NCBI GenBank assembly: GCA_948144175.1
Contig: CANXME010002160.1
Location: 2,303,501 to 2,367,500 of the forward strand
Direction: 5' to 3'
Length of the DNA stretch: 64,000 nucleotides
From: Closterium sp. NIES-65
Taxonomy: Eukaryota > Streptophyta > Zygnematophyceae > Desmidiales > Closteriaceae
Shown here: positions 11,188 to 23,399 of the stretch, one piece after another
Numbering within the stretch: the first letter of the stretch is position 1
Layout of the letters: every line of letters starts with the position of its first letter
Position numbers and translations under genes: made by a program
The notes under the pieces: generated by a model
What the model was told of the DNA's origin: nothing
The model's input: only the letters and a program-made list of their open reading frames with translations
Databases searched by the model: none

Positions 11188-11673
11188 TCAGTAGCCCGGC
11201 ACGGTGGCAGCAGTAGTGTAAGTGTCATACGCGTTCACGGAAGGTTCGGGGGATTTGGTGGGATTCACTGCATCGTTGGTGAAAGTGTCTGGAGTGAAGA
11301 CCACAGAACCTGCAGCGTCAGTGGCGGCAGGTCCTTCGGCAGTGTTGTTACCGGTACTAGGATCGATAGAGGCATTAGAAACCCCTGAAATGGCGGTGCC
11401 GGTACCAGTATCTGTAACGCCAAGGGTGGATTCCAGCATGGCCCGGGCAGACTCTGAAACGGAGTTGGCGGATTCCAGAATGTTGCTGGAAGGTGCTGTG
11501 GTGCCGGTGGTGCCGGTGGCAGGTGGTGAGGTTTCTGCAGCACAGGCAGGGCGAGAGAGAGGGAGAGAGGGCAGGTGAGCTCGTGGGTCCATCCAGTCAG
11601 GGTAGCGTTCAGTGAGGGTGAGGGTGAGGGTGAGAGTGAGAGATAGAGATAGAGATATATTTATATATATATA

Positions 11674-11757
<84 letters not shown>

Positions 11758-12019
11758 TGCGATAGAGAGGAGGAGGAGTTTGCGGTGAGCGGAATGGAGG
11801 AGGGGCAAGGCAAGAGGGGACGCACCAGTGAGGCAGAGGGCGGACGTCACTACACCGGGAACATACTTGACACTGCACACAGGGGGAGGGAGGGCGCCAC
11901 GAGTGCACGGGTCGTTGGTCAGGTGGGGGAGCAACCGAGCGGCGTTAAGAGCAAGGCGAGCATGGAAGCAAGGCGAGCACGATGGCGAGCAGCGCACGCA
12001 CGGCCTTGCCATTCCCCAT
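11188..12019 (-). pseudogene. deleted paralog of the secreted Cys-rich protein gene at 21188-22983
   Basis: The start (MGNGKAVRALLAIV, ATG at 12019) matches the signal-peptide exon of the downstream paralog. After that codon the sequence jumps straight into what is intron 2 in the other copy (GCTCGCCTTGCTTCCATGCTC), so exon 2 and the intron before it are gone. The Cys-rich exon 3 and the EGF-like start of exon 4 are also absent. A (GA)n tract and the last acceptor (TGTGCTGCAG, exon from 11534) are kept, and the terminal exon encodes a Thr/Ser-rich tail ending ATVPGY and TGA at 11188. At best it makes a signal peptide plus a Thr/Ser-rich tail; I could not place a donor with matching phase, so it is probably non-functional. 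Confidence 0.6.
11640..11752 (+). repeat. AT/(GA)n microsatellite in the intron of the deleted paralog
   Basis: Begins with AGAGATA and TATATA units and continues as an essentially pure GA dinucleotide run of about 45 units. An equivalent (GA)n run sits at the homologous intron position of the intact paralog (22163-22257). Confidence 0.9.
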
Positions 12020-12179
12020 GCTGCCGCTTCTCCGGTGGACGGATGGTGCTCAAGCTTCACCCTTGAACGACACGAGTAATTCCAATAGCTTGAGTAGTAG
12101 CAGATGTGCAACGGAGCAACTCCGACGGGAAGAGGTGCTAGAGGAATGATTGGTGCTACTAGTGATTGGTAAAGCGGAA

Positions 12180-12420
12180 GAGGTGACGAGGCCGATCGGG
12201 CACGGGTGCTTAAATGGGCATCGCAGCGAGCCTACTAGCGTGCGGCGCATCATCCGCTCCACGGAGCTTCTGCGCGACGAGGGGCCTCTGTGATGGGAAG
12301 CAGCCCCCGACGGGCGCGGCAAGGCCTTGGCCATGTGCGACCGCTGCGACAGGAGTCGCTGCAGGGAACGCGTTTCTTTAGTCGCCAGCGCGCCTTGGAA
12401 TAAGCGTTTCCTGAGGTGTG
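12180..12420 (-). promoter_or_regulatory. conserved upstream block of the deleted paralog
   Basis: About 240 bp is clearly homologous to 23122-23395, the upstream region of the second paralog. Read on the minus strand it contains a TATA-like CATTTAAGC-type box (12209-12217), about 190 bp before the ATG. Shared promoter sequence shows that both paralogs arose by a duplication that included regulatory DNA. Confidence 0.5.
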
Positions 12421-12752
12421 TGCGAAGGTGACGACGCTGGCGAAAACAGAAATGGAAATGGATTTATTGGACATATAATTATTGAAGTCGAAAATGTTAG
12501 GTCTCTCCGCAACACTTAGGATCCACATTCAATGTCAGCACAATGTTTGCTAAAAAATGGGGGAGTGGAACGAGGGTCGTGCTCGGCAAAATTATTGTGG
12601 ACACCAGGACTGAAGGGCCCATTCCCGCTGACTTCGGATCTTGTAAAGACCCCATTCACAACAATAATTTCGATGTGATGCCAGACAAGCGTTCTGTTCT
12701 GAGGGCGCGGGACACACAAACACAAGTGACGCGACGCGAGGCAATCGAATGT

Positions 12753-12898
12753 CCCCGATATGGACAGTCTCTATCGCAAGAATCTGACAACAACAATTGC
12801 TGGTGATTCCCTTGCATGCAGCCACTATTGGTGACTTCGCCAAAATATCTCCAAGATCGCTTATTGGTTCAAATACAAACAAGGTTAGAATGTTGTGT
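12753..12898. repeat. 146 bp direct repeat, left copy
   Basis: Matches 20454-20599 with only two mismatches. The two copies bound the 7.55 kb block holding copia A and the LINE. It is not an LTR: there is no TG..CA and no primer site beside it. Confidence 0.85.
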
Positions 12899-13004
12899 TG
12901 AGTTAGTGAACGACCTGCTCGCGCCACCACTTGTTTCATACAGCAATCTGACTTCTGGCATAGGCAGTGTTTTCGCTCAGTGACCGAACCAACAGTGATC
13001 CAGT

Positions 13005-13113
13005 TGTCAAATGTTGTAGCCTGTAGTGAGGTTTGTCTTAGGGGGTACAGAAGTTAGGGTTTGTCATATGTACCCCAACCAACATCAATGGAACATCATT
13101 CCTCATTATGACA
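13005..13113 (+). repeat. 5' LTR of copia element A
   Basis: Starts TGTCAAATGTTGTAGCCTG and ends TTATGACA, immediately followed by the primer site TGGTATCAGCTAGG (13114). Its start resembles the other copia LTRs here (TGTCAGAATATTATAGC). No matching 3' LTR is present because the element is truncated. Confidence 0.7.
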
Positions 13114-13146
13114 TGGTATCAGCTAGGTTAGGATCCTGTGGGATCC
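13114..13146 (+). promoter_or_regulatory. primer-binding site and adjacent stem-loop, copia A
   Basis: TGGTATCAGC at 13114 matches the complement of an initiator-Met tRNA 3' end. It is followed by GGATCC-TGTG-GGATCC (13131-13146), a 6 bp stem with a 4 nt loop. An equivalent stem with a different sequence follows the primer site in copies B, C, F, H and I. Confidence 0.7.
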
Positions 13147-13479
13147 CGTTCCTCCGTTCTCCGTTCGTACCTCCCGAGCCTGATCCTACCCCTCGTTCGT
13201 ACCAGTTCCGTTGTTACCGCGCCTAGTACCGAGCCTAGCGCCCTTTCCCCCGTCGCTTAGCGCCCTTTCTACCCGTCGCCTAGCGCCCCCCCCCCCCCCC
13301 CCCCGCGTCGCGTCGCGCCCTTTCCCCCCGTCGCGTCACGCCCTTTCCCCCCCGTCGCGTCGCGCCCGTTCCCCCCGTCGCGTCGTGCCCGCCTGTTCCC
13401 CCCCCGTCCCGTCGCCCTGTCCCGTCGCGTCGCCCTGCCCCGTCGCGTCGCTCCCGCCCTTTCCCCCGTCGCGTCGCCC

Positions 13480-13852
13480 TGCCCTACGCCCTTGCCCGTC
13501 GCCCTGCCCTAAGCCCTGGCCCGTCGCCCTACCCTAGGCCCTGGCCCGTCGCCCTCCCTAAGTCCTGGCCCGTCGCCCTACCCTAAGTCCTGGCCCGTCG
13601 CCCTACCCTAGGCCCTGGCCCGTCGCCCTACCCTAGGCCCTGGCCCGTCGCCCTACCCTAGGCCCTGGCCCGTCGCCCTACCCTAGGCCCTGGCCCGTCG
13701 CCCTACCCTAGGCCCTGGCCCGTCGCCCTACCCTAGGCCCTGGCCCGTCGCCCTACCCTAGGCCCTGGCCCGTCGCCCTCCCTACGCCCTGGCCCGTCGC
13801 CCTACCCTAGGCCCTGGCCCGTTGCCCTACCCTACGTCCTGGCCCGTCGCCC
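13480..13852 (+). repeat. 25 bp minisatellite in the copia A leader
   Basis: Roughly 14 tandem copies of a 25 bp unit of type CGTCGCCCTACCCTAGGCCC plus TGGCC, between the primer site and the gag start. Poly-C and CGTCGCG-type short repeats precede it from 13260. It is untranslated leader sequence. Confidence 0.9.
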
Positions 13853-13930
13853 TAGCCCGCTCTTCCACTGCGACTGAGTCCTCTTCTCCCCCGGTTGTTA
13901 CTCGCCTGTTCGTTCGCTTTAGTCCTCACT

Positions 13931-16900
13931 ATGGCGACTCCGCGAGTTCTTCGTTTCGACGCTGACGGTAGACCCCTTGACTTTTCCGTCTGGCTTCTTC
14001 GCGCTCGCCGTCTGTTAGAGAGTCAGGTCCAGGGGGGCGAGACCCTCTGGTCACACGCTACTGGTGACCTCCCTGAGCCCCCCGAGCCTACAGCTTTAGG
14101 CCCTGCTCCTGACGACGCTGCTACGGCTCGCTTTGCCCGTCAGCGCGCTGACCGGACGGCTTGGACGTCGCGTGACGCTGCGGCCTGCATCGCACTCAGC
14201 AGCCTCCTCCCTGAGTCAGAGGAGGTCCACTTTACTCAGGTTCGCACCGCTGCTGCGTACCTCACTGCGATTAAGGCCCGCTACTCTACTCCCGCTACTG
14301 TCTCTCTTGGCCGTCTTTTCCTCCCGTTCCTGTTTCCTGATCTTGCCTCGTTTGAGCGCTCTGCTGACTTGATCGCTCACCTCCGCTCGCTCGACGCTAG
14401 TTACCGCGCTGCTTGCACTGAGGCACAGCTTGCACTGCTTCCTCCCCCCATGGCGATCACTGTCTATTTCATCGCCACTAGCCTCCTTGACCGCCTTGCC
14501 TCCGTTCGTGACGCGCTTCTGCTGAAGCACCCTAGTGAGCTAACTATCGAGGTCCTTGAGTCTGCACTTAAGGACGTCGAGAGCAACCTTCGTTCGGTAG
14601 CTGCCGCCTCTGGTACTGTGTCCCCCCCACTCTTCCACGGGTGCACAGTCCCGCAGTTACCCACCTTCACTGCCTCTCTTGCCACTGCCGCCACTGACGC
14701 GACTGCGGCTGCTGTTACGACTGCGTCGCGGTCCCGCGGCAGGGGGGGCAAGAAAGGTGGTTCTGGTGGAGGTGGAGGCGGAGGTAGCGGAGGTAGTGGG
14801 GGTGCTGTTGCGACTGGGGGTGGTGGGAGTGCAGCGTCTGGAGAGACCCCTCGTGCAGCGGCTGGTGACTCCACTGCACCTGCTGGTGGCGGCGACCCCC
14901 GAGCTCGTCAGTCGCCTCCTGTACTGCCGGCCCCGCTAGGTGGAGCAGCGGCGTGGTACCAGGCTCAGCGTCAGCAGCACCTTCAGCAGCAGCAGCAGCC
15001 CCTTTCCTCCCAGCAGCCTCAGCAGCAGCAGCGTCAGCAGCTGGCTCCGGGGTCGGGGCTGCGTCAGCCCCAGCGCGGTGCGGCTTACCCTCCCTGCCCC
15101 TACCAGGTTCTGACAGGTCCTCGTCGGGGCCACCCTTGTGGCCGCTTTCACCCCCCTGGTCAGTGCTTTGCTCAGCTCACTGACACGGTCCGGTTGACCT
15201 ACGGGGTTGGCGGTCCTGCTCCTGACTGGCTTCCTCTGGTTCAGCGCTACGGCTCCGCTCTGTGGGGCATGTCTGCTGAGCAGTTAGTTGATCTGATTAG
15301 TGCTCCTCATGCTATGTATGCTGTTGTTGACTCTAGTGTTTCTGACTCTGTTTACTCTGGTGTTGTTAGCTTAGGTGCTAGTCTTGCTCAGTTGCCTGTT
15401 GCTAGTGTAGGTACTTGTGTAGACTCTAGACCAGCGACTACCTCAGGGGACGCTTCGCTGTCGTTCACACTGGACTCTGGAGCCTCCCACTGCTTCTTCC
15501 GGGACAGCACGACACTTACACCACTTCCTGCGCCTGTTTCTGTAGCGTTGGCTGATCCCACTACGGGACCAGTCACTGCACGTCACACTACCACTTTACC
15601 GTGTCCTGCTGCTCCCTCCGGGTCTCTCACTGGGTTTCACGTCCCCTCGCTCTCCCGGAACTTGGTGGGCGTGCGACCCCTCGTGAGTCAGCACGTGGGT
15701 GTGTGGTTTGAGCCTTCTGGAGAGACTGCGGTGTGTGTTGACGGAGACTCTTACCAGCCTCTTGCTACCTTTACTGCTGAGCCGGGCTCGGGTCTCTACA
15801 CTCTTCACACTGGCCCGCGTGCGCCGCAGCAGCAGCCGCAGCAGCAGCAGCAGCCACAGCCGCAGCAGCAGCAGCACCAGCAGCACCAGCGCCCGCACCA
15901 GCAGCCCCCCCTACTGCCACTGCCCCCGGTTCCCCCCCCCGTTCGGGTCCCCGTGTCTCACCAGGTTGCTTCGTCCCCCCAGGTGTCTGTGTCGTGTCAG
16001 GTTCCTACGTCTGTTCCAGTCGCTGCGTCGTGCTCCTGCCGGTCGCTTGCCCACCCCACCGTTCTGTGGCACCACCGGATGGGGCACCCGTCCCTTCCTC
16101 GTCTGCGCGCTATGTCTAGTCAGCGTCTTGTCGTAGGCCTCCCATGTGTCTTGCCGTCGCTGCCGCCTTCGCTTGCGCCGCCGTGTCGTCCGTGCGTCGA
16201 GGGTAGGCTGCGCGCCACCCCTCACTCCTCCTCCCTTCGTCCGGCCACCGAGCCTTTTGAGACGCTTCACTTGGACGTCTGGGGCCCCGCCCCTCGTCTA
16301 GGCCCTGAGCGTGAGCGTTACTTTCTGGTGGTCGTTGACGACTTCTCCCGCTACACCACAGTGTTCCCTCTGGCGAAGAAGTCTGAGGTGACTTCTACGC
16401 TGATCAGGTGGTTGCTCACCACCGAGGACACTCGTGGTCGTCGTGTCAGCTGTCTCCACTCCGACCGTGGGGGTGAGTTTCGCTCCGGCATTCTCGCTGG
16501 ATTCTGTCGCGAGCAGGGCATTCGTCAGTCCTGGACGCTTCCAGAGTCCCCACAGCAGAATGGGGTTGCTGAGCGCCGCATAGGCCTGGTCATGGAGATC
16601 GCCCGCACCTCCCTGACTCACGCCTGTGCCCCCCATTTTCTGTGGCCCTACGCGGTCAGGTACGCCGCGCACCAGCTGAACCTCTGGCCACGTGTCTCTC
16701 GACCAGAGGTTTCACCGACCAGTCTTTGGACAGGGTCCCCTGGTGTTGCGTCGCGGTTTCGTGTCTGGGGGTGCTTGGCTCTTGTCCGCGACACCTCCGC
16801 GGACAAGCTCTCGCCTCGTACCGTCCCCTGTGTCTTCCTTGGTTTCTCTGAGGACTCCTCTGACTTCACCTTTTACCACCCTCCCTCTCACCGGTTCTTT

Positions 16901-17344
16901 GACTCCCGTGACGTCCGTTTCGAGGAGTCCACTCCGTACTACGTCAGGTACCCCAGTCGAGGTCTCCCGGTTCCTCCTCCCCCCCTCTTCTTGACTGCCG
17001 CTCCCCCTCCTGCTCCCCCGGTACAGCCTCCCCCCCCTGGCCCAGCCCCGTCAGGTGTGTCCCAGGCTACCCCTCCTCCTTCGGTAGCCCCTCCGGTACA
17101 GCCTCCCTCCCCACAGTCCTCCTCGCAGCGTGCCGCTGGTGCTAGCTCTCGAGAGGTTGGTGCTGCGCCTGTTCCTGTACCGGTTTCTGGTTCTGGGGGT
17201 GCTGGAGTTGGAGCTGGTGTTGGAGCTGGAGGTGGAGCTGGAGTAGGCACTGGAGTTTCTGGTTCTGGGGGTGCTGGAGTTGGAGCTGGAGTTTCTGGTT
17301 CTGGAGTTGGAGCTGACCCGGTGGGTGCAGAGGACTCATTATGA
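13931..17344 (+). CDS. copia A gag-protease-integrase polyprotein, truncated before RT
   Basis: A single uninterrupted frame starts MATPRVLRFDADGRPLDFSV, the gag start shared by this copia family. A Gly-rich and Gln-rich hinge follows, then a CPYQ..GHPCGRFHPPGQCF metal-knuckle-like segment, the aspartic protease motif LDSGASHCFF, the pre-integrase HHRMGHPSLPRLR, and the integrase core (LDVWGP, DDFSRYTTVF, HSDRGGEF, SPQQNGVAERR). After the integrase it enters a Pro/Ser and Gly/Val-rich linker and stops at TGA (17342). Reverse transcriptase and RNase H are absent. The reading frame is open, unlike those of B, C, D and F, but the element cannot be autonomous. Ala/Val/Gly repeats encoded at 17200-17310 are the last recognisable part. 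Confidence 0.85.
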   Translation: MATPRVLRFDADGRPLDFSVWLLRARRLLESQVQGGETLWSHATGDLPEPPEPTALGPAPDDAATARFARQRADRTAWTSRDAAACIALSSLLPESEEVHFTQVRTAAAYLTAIKARYSTPATVSLGRLFLPFLFPDLASFERSADLIAHLRSLDASYRAACTEAQLALLPPPMAITVYFIATSLLDRLASVRDALLLKHPSELTIEVLESALKDVESNLRSVAAASGTVSPPLFHGCTVPQLPTFTASLATAATDATAAAVTTASRSRGRGGKKGGSGGGGGGGSGGSGGAVATGGGGSAASGETPRAAAGDSTAPAGGGDPRARQSPPVLPAPLGGAAAWYQAQRQQHLQQQQQPLSSQQPQQQQRQQLAPGSGLRQPQRGAAYPPCPYQVLTGPRRGHPCGRFHPPGQCFAQLTDTVRLTYGVGGPAPDWLPLVQRYGSALWGMSAEQLVDLISAPHAMYAVVDSSVSDSVYSGVVSLGASLAQLPVASVGTCVDSRPATTSGDASLSFTLDSGASHCFFRDSTTLTPLPAPVSVALADPTTGPVTARHTTTLPCPAAPSGSLTGFHVPSLSRNLVGVRPLVSQHVGVWFEPSGETAVCVDGDSYQPLATFTAEPGSGLYTLHTGPRAPQQQPQQQQQPQPQQQQHQQHQRPHQQPPLLPLPPVPPPVRVPVSHQVASSPQVSVSCQVPTSVPVAASCSCRSLAHPTVLWHHRMGHPSLPRLRAMSSQRLVVGLPCVLPSLPPSLAPPCRPCVEGRLRATPHSSSLRPATEPFETLHLDVWGPAPRLGPERERYFLVVVDDFSRYTTVFPLAKKSEVTSTLIRWLLTTEDTRGRRVSCLHSDRGGEFRSGILAGFCREQGIRQSWTLPESPQQNGVAERRIGLVMEIARTSLTHACAPHFLWPYAVRYAAHQLNLWPRVSRPEVSPTSLWTGSPGVASRFRVWGCLALVRDTSADKLSPRTVPCVFLGFSEDSSDFTFYHPPSHRFFDSRDVRFEESTPYYVRYPSRGLPVPPPPLFLTAAPPPAPPVQPPPPGPAPSGVSQATPPPSVAPPVQPPSPQSSSQRAAGASSREVGAAPVPVPVSGSGGAGVGAGVGAGGGAGVGTGVSGSGGAGVGAGVSGSGVGADPVGAEDSL

Positions 17345-17585
17345 CACCAGTTTCCCCCAACCTCAGCCCTTAACTCTTACACCATGTGTCTCGCCATAGT
17401 GTGTCTGAAAAGGAAAGGGAATGGAGAAAGAAAGGGAGAAGTAAAATGAAACTCCCAAAAAGAAACCAAATGCAACACACATAAAACCCCCCCTCAAGAT
17501 ACCCAATCAAAACGCCCAGTCAAGACACCCCATCAAGACATCCCATCCCACGCCCCATCCCCCCCCCCCCCCCCCCCCCCCTTTA
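17345..17585. other. junction sequence between copia A and the LINE
   Basis: A-rich then C-rich sequence with CCCATCAAGACA-type short repeats ends in a poly-C run (about 17561-17581). On the minus strand this follows the LINE coding region, so it may be its 3' UTR, with a G-rich rather than A-rich end. Confidence 0.45.
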
Positions 17586-20453
17586 TCACATCAACGTATG
17601 GACCATGTACGGGGTCTCCACCCAGAGAGCCCTGCCTTCCACATCGACATCGTCCCTCTCCCGATCCGCCAAATCTACGTTAATCCCCCCCATGGAAGAC
17701 GCCGCTCGAAGCAGGATGACACGGGCTTGCGCACGTTGTAACGCCACCCCGATGAGCGCCTTCAGTGACCCTAAAAGATAAGCCAAAAACACAGAGTCGT
17801 CCTCTCGACAAGCCCCCCGCCACACAGCTAGCCCCACATGCGCATCTCCCTGCTGACGAAGCCACCGCTGAAAACGACCGCCGAGACACTCCCACGTCTC
17901 GACTATCAAAGGGGTGAACTGCACGCCCCGGTTGCGTGCAAGCAGAGGCGCGTAATCACTCGTTTTGCGACGCTCCCATTCCCTTGCCGCCACACCTATT
18001 TAACGCCCGCACTGTCCCAACAGTGATAGAGACAGCGATAGCGGGTCCGCGACGCTGATCTCTAGGGCGTGAGCCTCTCCAGCCATTGGACGTCGCACCG
18101 CCACATCAACCCGCTTCCCTTGCAGCACCACACTATCCTCCAATGTCACCACCCCCCCCCCCCCCCCCGACGCCTTAGAGATCTTCGCCACCGCAAACTT
18201 CACCTCATCATGCACCCGAGAAGGACCATGCTGGTGCCTGCATCTCAGGGCATGGTGCGGGTCTGCTGGGTCAACATACGCTGTGCCACAAACACCCCTC
18301 CCCGCCACCTGCAGCTGCTGAATTGGGAGGCCAAGCCGTATAGCAGCAGCAATGCCCCACTCAGCCGCAGTGAATGTGAGATCTGAGTGAGCCGGAACCG
18401 CCGAAACCCATGCACCTGCCCCGGGGCCCTGAAGGGATGTGAAACGGGCCAAGGTAGCATCGTCACGAGCCAAGCGGCGCAGTGCCTGGAGCTCCTCTAC
18501 AGCTAACTGCCGCTGACGCGCCTGGAAAAGCCGAACAGGAGGGGCCGCTACACACAGAGGTAAGCCCGGTATCTCGTGGCGGATAGTCGCTGGCAGCTGC
18601 TCGAGAGCCTTGACAAACCACGGGTCAAGAAACTCTGCCCCTGTCGAAGTGGTGAGGTACTCTGCAAACATCGCCTCCTCACCCGCCACCCCTAACTGTG
18701 CAATGTCCCGCGCGGCCTGCGCCCACCCGCAAACATAGGACAGTGGGCTCAAAGAGGCCGCCGCCCGGATCCCGAACCCACCGAGACGCACAGGGAGATG
18801 CAGCTGCATGCGTGCGCGCCTAGACCGGTCGGGGTCTTGCTCCCAAGTGCCAGGTGGGAAAAGCTGCTCAAATCAATCCTCTAAACAGCTGTCCCAATCC
18901 CTAAAAGCCTCAACCACCTCCGGACGCGGCGGCATAGTCCGGGCGAGGTACATCGGCCGCGCTGAAACTGCAATGGCGAGGAGGTGTGAAGCCATCTGGG
19001 GGTGGTCGAGCAAGGGGAGCCATGGCAGTGGCGCCTGCAACTGTCGAAGCCGCTCCCGTAGCCGGACCACCTCCCAAACCTCCTCTCCAATAGGCACGCC
19101 CACCACAGTAAGACCCTCATCCACCCGCTGCATCCCCAATGGCAGTGCCCGCTCCACCTCCTTGCCCTCGCGCTCCCAAAACCGGCACTTGTGCGCCTGC
19201 ACCTCCAGCCCTACCCACTCCAACCGCTCCCGCAGCACCCCAAAAGCCTCCAGAATCCTAGCCGCTGGCCCCAAAATATAGGTATCGTCTGCATAGCTGA
19301 GGAAAAGCAGGTCCTTGAACTCCCTAGTAACCGGCTCCATCACCTGCTGCTGCGTGAACGCGAAAAGAAAAGGGCCGAGCGGGTCCCCCTGCCTCGATCC
19401 CCGTGCTGACTCGAGGCTCTGTACGAAAGGGCTTGCTCGGAGGTACAGGTCGCTAGGTGTCCCATAAAAGACACGCAAGAATGGGATCATCCCTGAGAAA
19501 GGCGACTCCCGCAGCCCATCGAGCATCACATGACGGTGAAACGAATTGAAGGCGTTTGCGACGTCTATCTGTAGCGCACACCAGTCGGGGTGAGTGGCCA
19601 GCGCTGACCGGAAAGAATGAGTGAGAATCTCCGCCCCGACCCTGGTGCCCGCTCCCAGCTGGTTGCACGGCAAGAAGTAGGAAACCATCGCAGGGCGGAG
19701 CGAGATGCAGAGAGCTCGAGCAAGGATAGGAGGAAGCACCTCCCCGATCGCCACCGGCCGGACGTCGCCGTTAGGCTTGGAAAGGCCGACTAGGTTGGAT
19801 GCGGCGAGCCACGGCCGAGCCCGCTCGGGGACCTGTCCCGCCACCCATTGGTTGAACACTTCCAACAGGTGGGAAAGGCAGGTAGGTTCAGTGAGGAAGG
19901 TGTCGCGCAGATGCTCTGTGACCCACCCCGATGGCCCTGCTGCTGAGGCTCGAGCGGCTGTATGGATAGCTCTGGCCAGGATGTCGGTCGTGAGTGAAGG
20001 CCGTTGAGCGGTATCGATGGTGAAATCGCGGACCCACTGTGGTACCTCGCCTGCGCTAGCCGGGTGCTTCTCTCGCAGCGACTGCACCATGACCTCAGAC
20101 GGTCGAGCCAACTCCCTTGCTGTAAGGCAAGCCAATCCTCGGCTCCACTCCCCCACTTTGCACCGAGATCGGCACCGTGACAGGCGGATGGCATCCGGGT
20201 CCTGGTCAGAGCGAGTGTAGGAAAGTGGGCGAACTGCTGGCCGCGCTGCCGCCATGGCAGAGTCGAACAGCTCCCGCCACCTCCCCTCCCAGAACGCACC
20301 CAACCGCTCTGTGATCAGCGCCTTCTGACCTATGCCTGGCTTGGGAGGCATGGCTAGGATGAGGTGCGGAAACGCCAAGAGTAGGAGGGTAGCGGCTTCA
20401 TCTCCCGGCTGGCTCTTCAAGCGCTTAAGGATGCAACAGAGCGCGTCTAAGAC
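17586..20453 (-). pseudogene. LINE-type reverse transcriptase with C-terminal endonuclease-like domain
   Basis: One frame runs from about 20420 down to 17586, interrupted by TGA near 18873 and TAA near 18000; all three open parts are in the same frame. It shows non-LTR reverse transcriptase motifs: SKPNGDVRPVAIGE, IDVANAFNSF, SRQGDPLGPF and the catalytic SYADDTYI. The C-terminal third has a CxH/HxxxC-type knuckle (ALRCRHQHGPSRVHDEV) followed by a VDVAVRRP...ALEISVADP stretch and AAREWERRKTSDYAPLL, resembling the restriction-like endonuclease tail of some LINEs. The N-terminus is cut off at 20453, where the 146 bp repeat starts. Typical 5' truncation plus two stops means it is dead. Naming the exact clade is beyond what I can see. 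Confidence 0.75.
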
Positions 20454-20599
20454 CCCCGATATGGACAGTCTCTATCGCAAGAATTTGACAACAACAATTG
20501 CTGGTGATTCCCTTGCATGCAGCCACTATTGGTGACTTCGCCAAAATATCTCGAAGATCGCTTATTGGTTCAAATACAAACAAGGTTAGAATGTTGTGT
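20454..20599. repeat. 146 bp direct repeat, right copy
   Basis: Second copy of 12753-12898, abutting the truncated 5' end of the LINE. The near identity suggests a duplication much younger than that of the flanking paralogs. Confidence 0.85.
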
Positions 20600-21187
20600 A
20601 ATGATATAATCTGGTATAGCTACGAACAGCAAAATCGAAAATGGTTGATCACGCTCCTAAGTGATGGTGCTGACTCTAGTGAAAACTAGAGTGAATTGAT
20701 GGAAGCCACCAAAAACAAAGGTCAAAAGCAGGGTCATCTCTATGATTTGAAACCACGTGTAGAATTGCAACAAGATCCAGAAACAAATATTTAGATGGGT
20801 AAAACAAAGATTACAACAAACCTAGGGGGGAGAAGGGGAGAAGTGGGGGTGCGAACAGGAGAAATCTAACCAGCCCGGACAGGGAGGGTCTGATAACACG
20901 CAGTGCTGCTATGCTACCAGATTGGTTGCTTCTATTCTTCTTGAGAACTTGCCAGCTATCCTGCCTGGCACCTGCTCAACGACCTTCCCGAGAACAGTTC
21001 ACAAACTGCCTCCCTACCCTAACCTGTCTGAGAAGCACAGCAACAGCAACCAATCCCTGTCCCTACGCAATACGTCCCTCAACTCTTCTCAGATGTGGCG
21101 ACTGATTTGGCTTGGCGCAAGTAGAGGAATAGGATGGTACGGAGTTGCCACCGCTGGAAGATTCTGGAGTTTAGTTGGGAGATTCTG
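20600..21187. other. intergenic, 3' flank of the secreted-protein paralog
   Basis: 20600-20880 shows nothing recognisable. From about 20890 the sequence is a diverged copy of 10950-11165, the 3' flank of the first paralog, confirming that the gene duplication includes downstream DNA. Confidence 0.55.
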
Positions 21188-22983
<1,796 letters not shown>

Positions 22984-23121
22984 GCTGCTGATTCCGGCGG
23001 ACGCCATTCGCTCTTCGACCTTGATCGCCACGAGCAATCCGAGAGCAGGAGTGGAGCAGGAGTGTGCAGCGGAGCAACCCAAGAGAAAGAGGTACTAGAG
23101 GAGTGATTGGTGCTAACTGGT

Positions 23122-23395
23122 GTAAAGCAGAAGAGGTGACGAGAACGATCGGGCACGGATGCTTAAATGCTCATCGCAGCGAGCCTACTAGCGTGCGGCG
23201 CATCATCCGCTCCACGGAGCGCCTGTGCGAGGCTGGAGGGACCTCTGTGGCGGGACGCAGCCCGCGACGGGCGCGGCAAAGCCTTGGCCATGTGCGACCG
23301 CTGCGACAGGAGCCGCTGCAGGGAACGCGTTGCTTTAGGCGCCATCGTGGGCTTCGATTGGGCGTTTCCTGGCCGTGTGCGAAAGCAAAAACGAC
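23122..23395 (-). promoter_or_regulatory. conserved upstream block of the secreted-protein gene
   Basis: Homologous to 12180-12420. Contains the TATA-like box (plus strand GCTTAAATG, 23161-23169), about 180 bp before the ATG at 22983, and a conserved stretch around GCCATGTGCGACCGCTGCGA. Conservation between two copies outside coding DNA suggests a core promoter and 5' leader. Confidence 0.5.
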
Positions 23396-23399
23396 TGGG

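Noticed and set aside
13480-13852. CRISPR-like or telomere-like array (CCCTA motifs)
   Set aside because: No unique spacers, and the CCCTA units are part of a 25 bp GC-rich minisatellite inside a retrotransposon leader.
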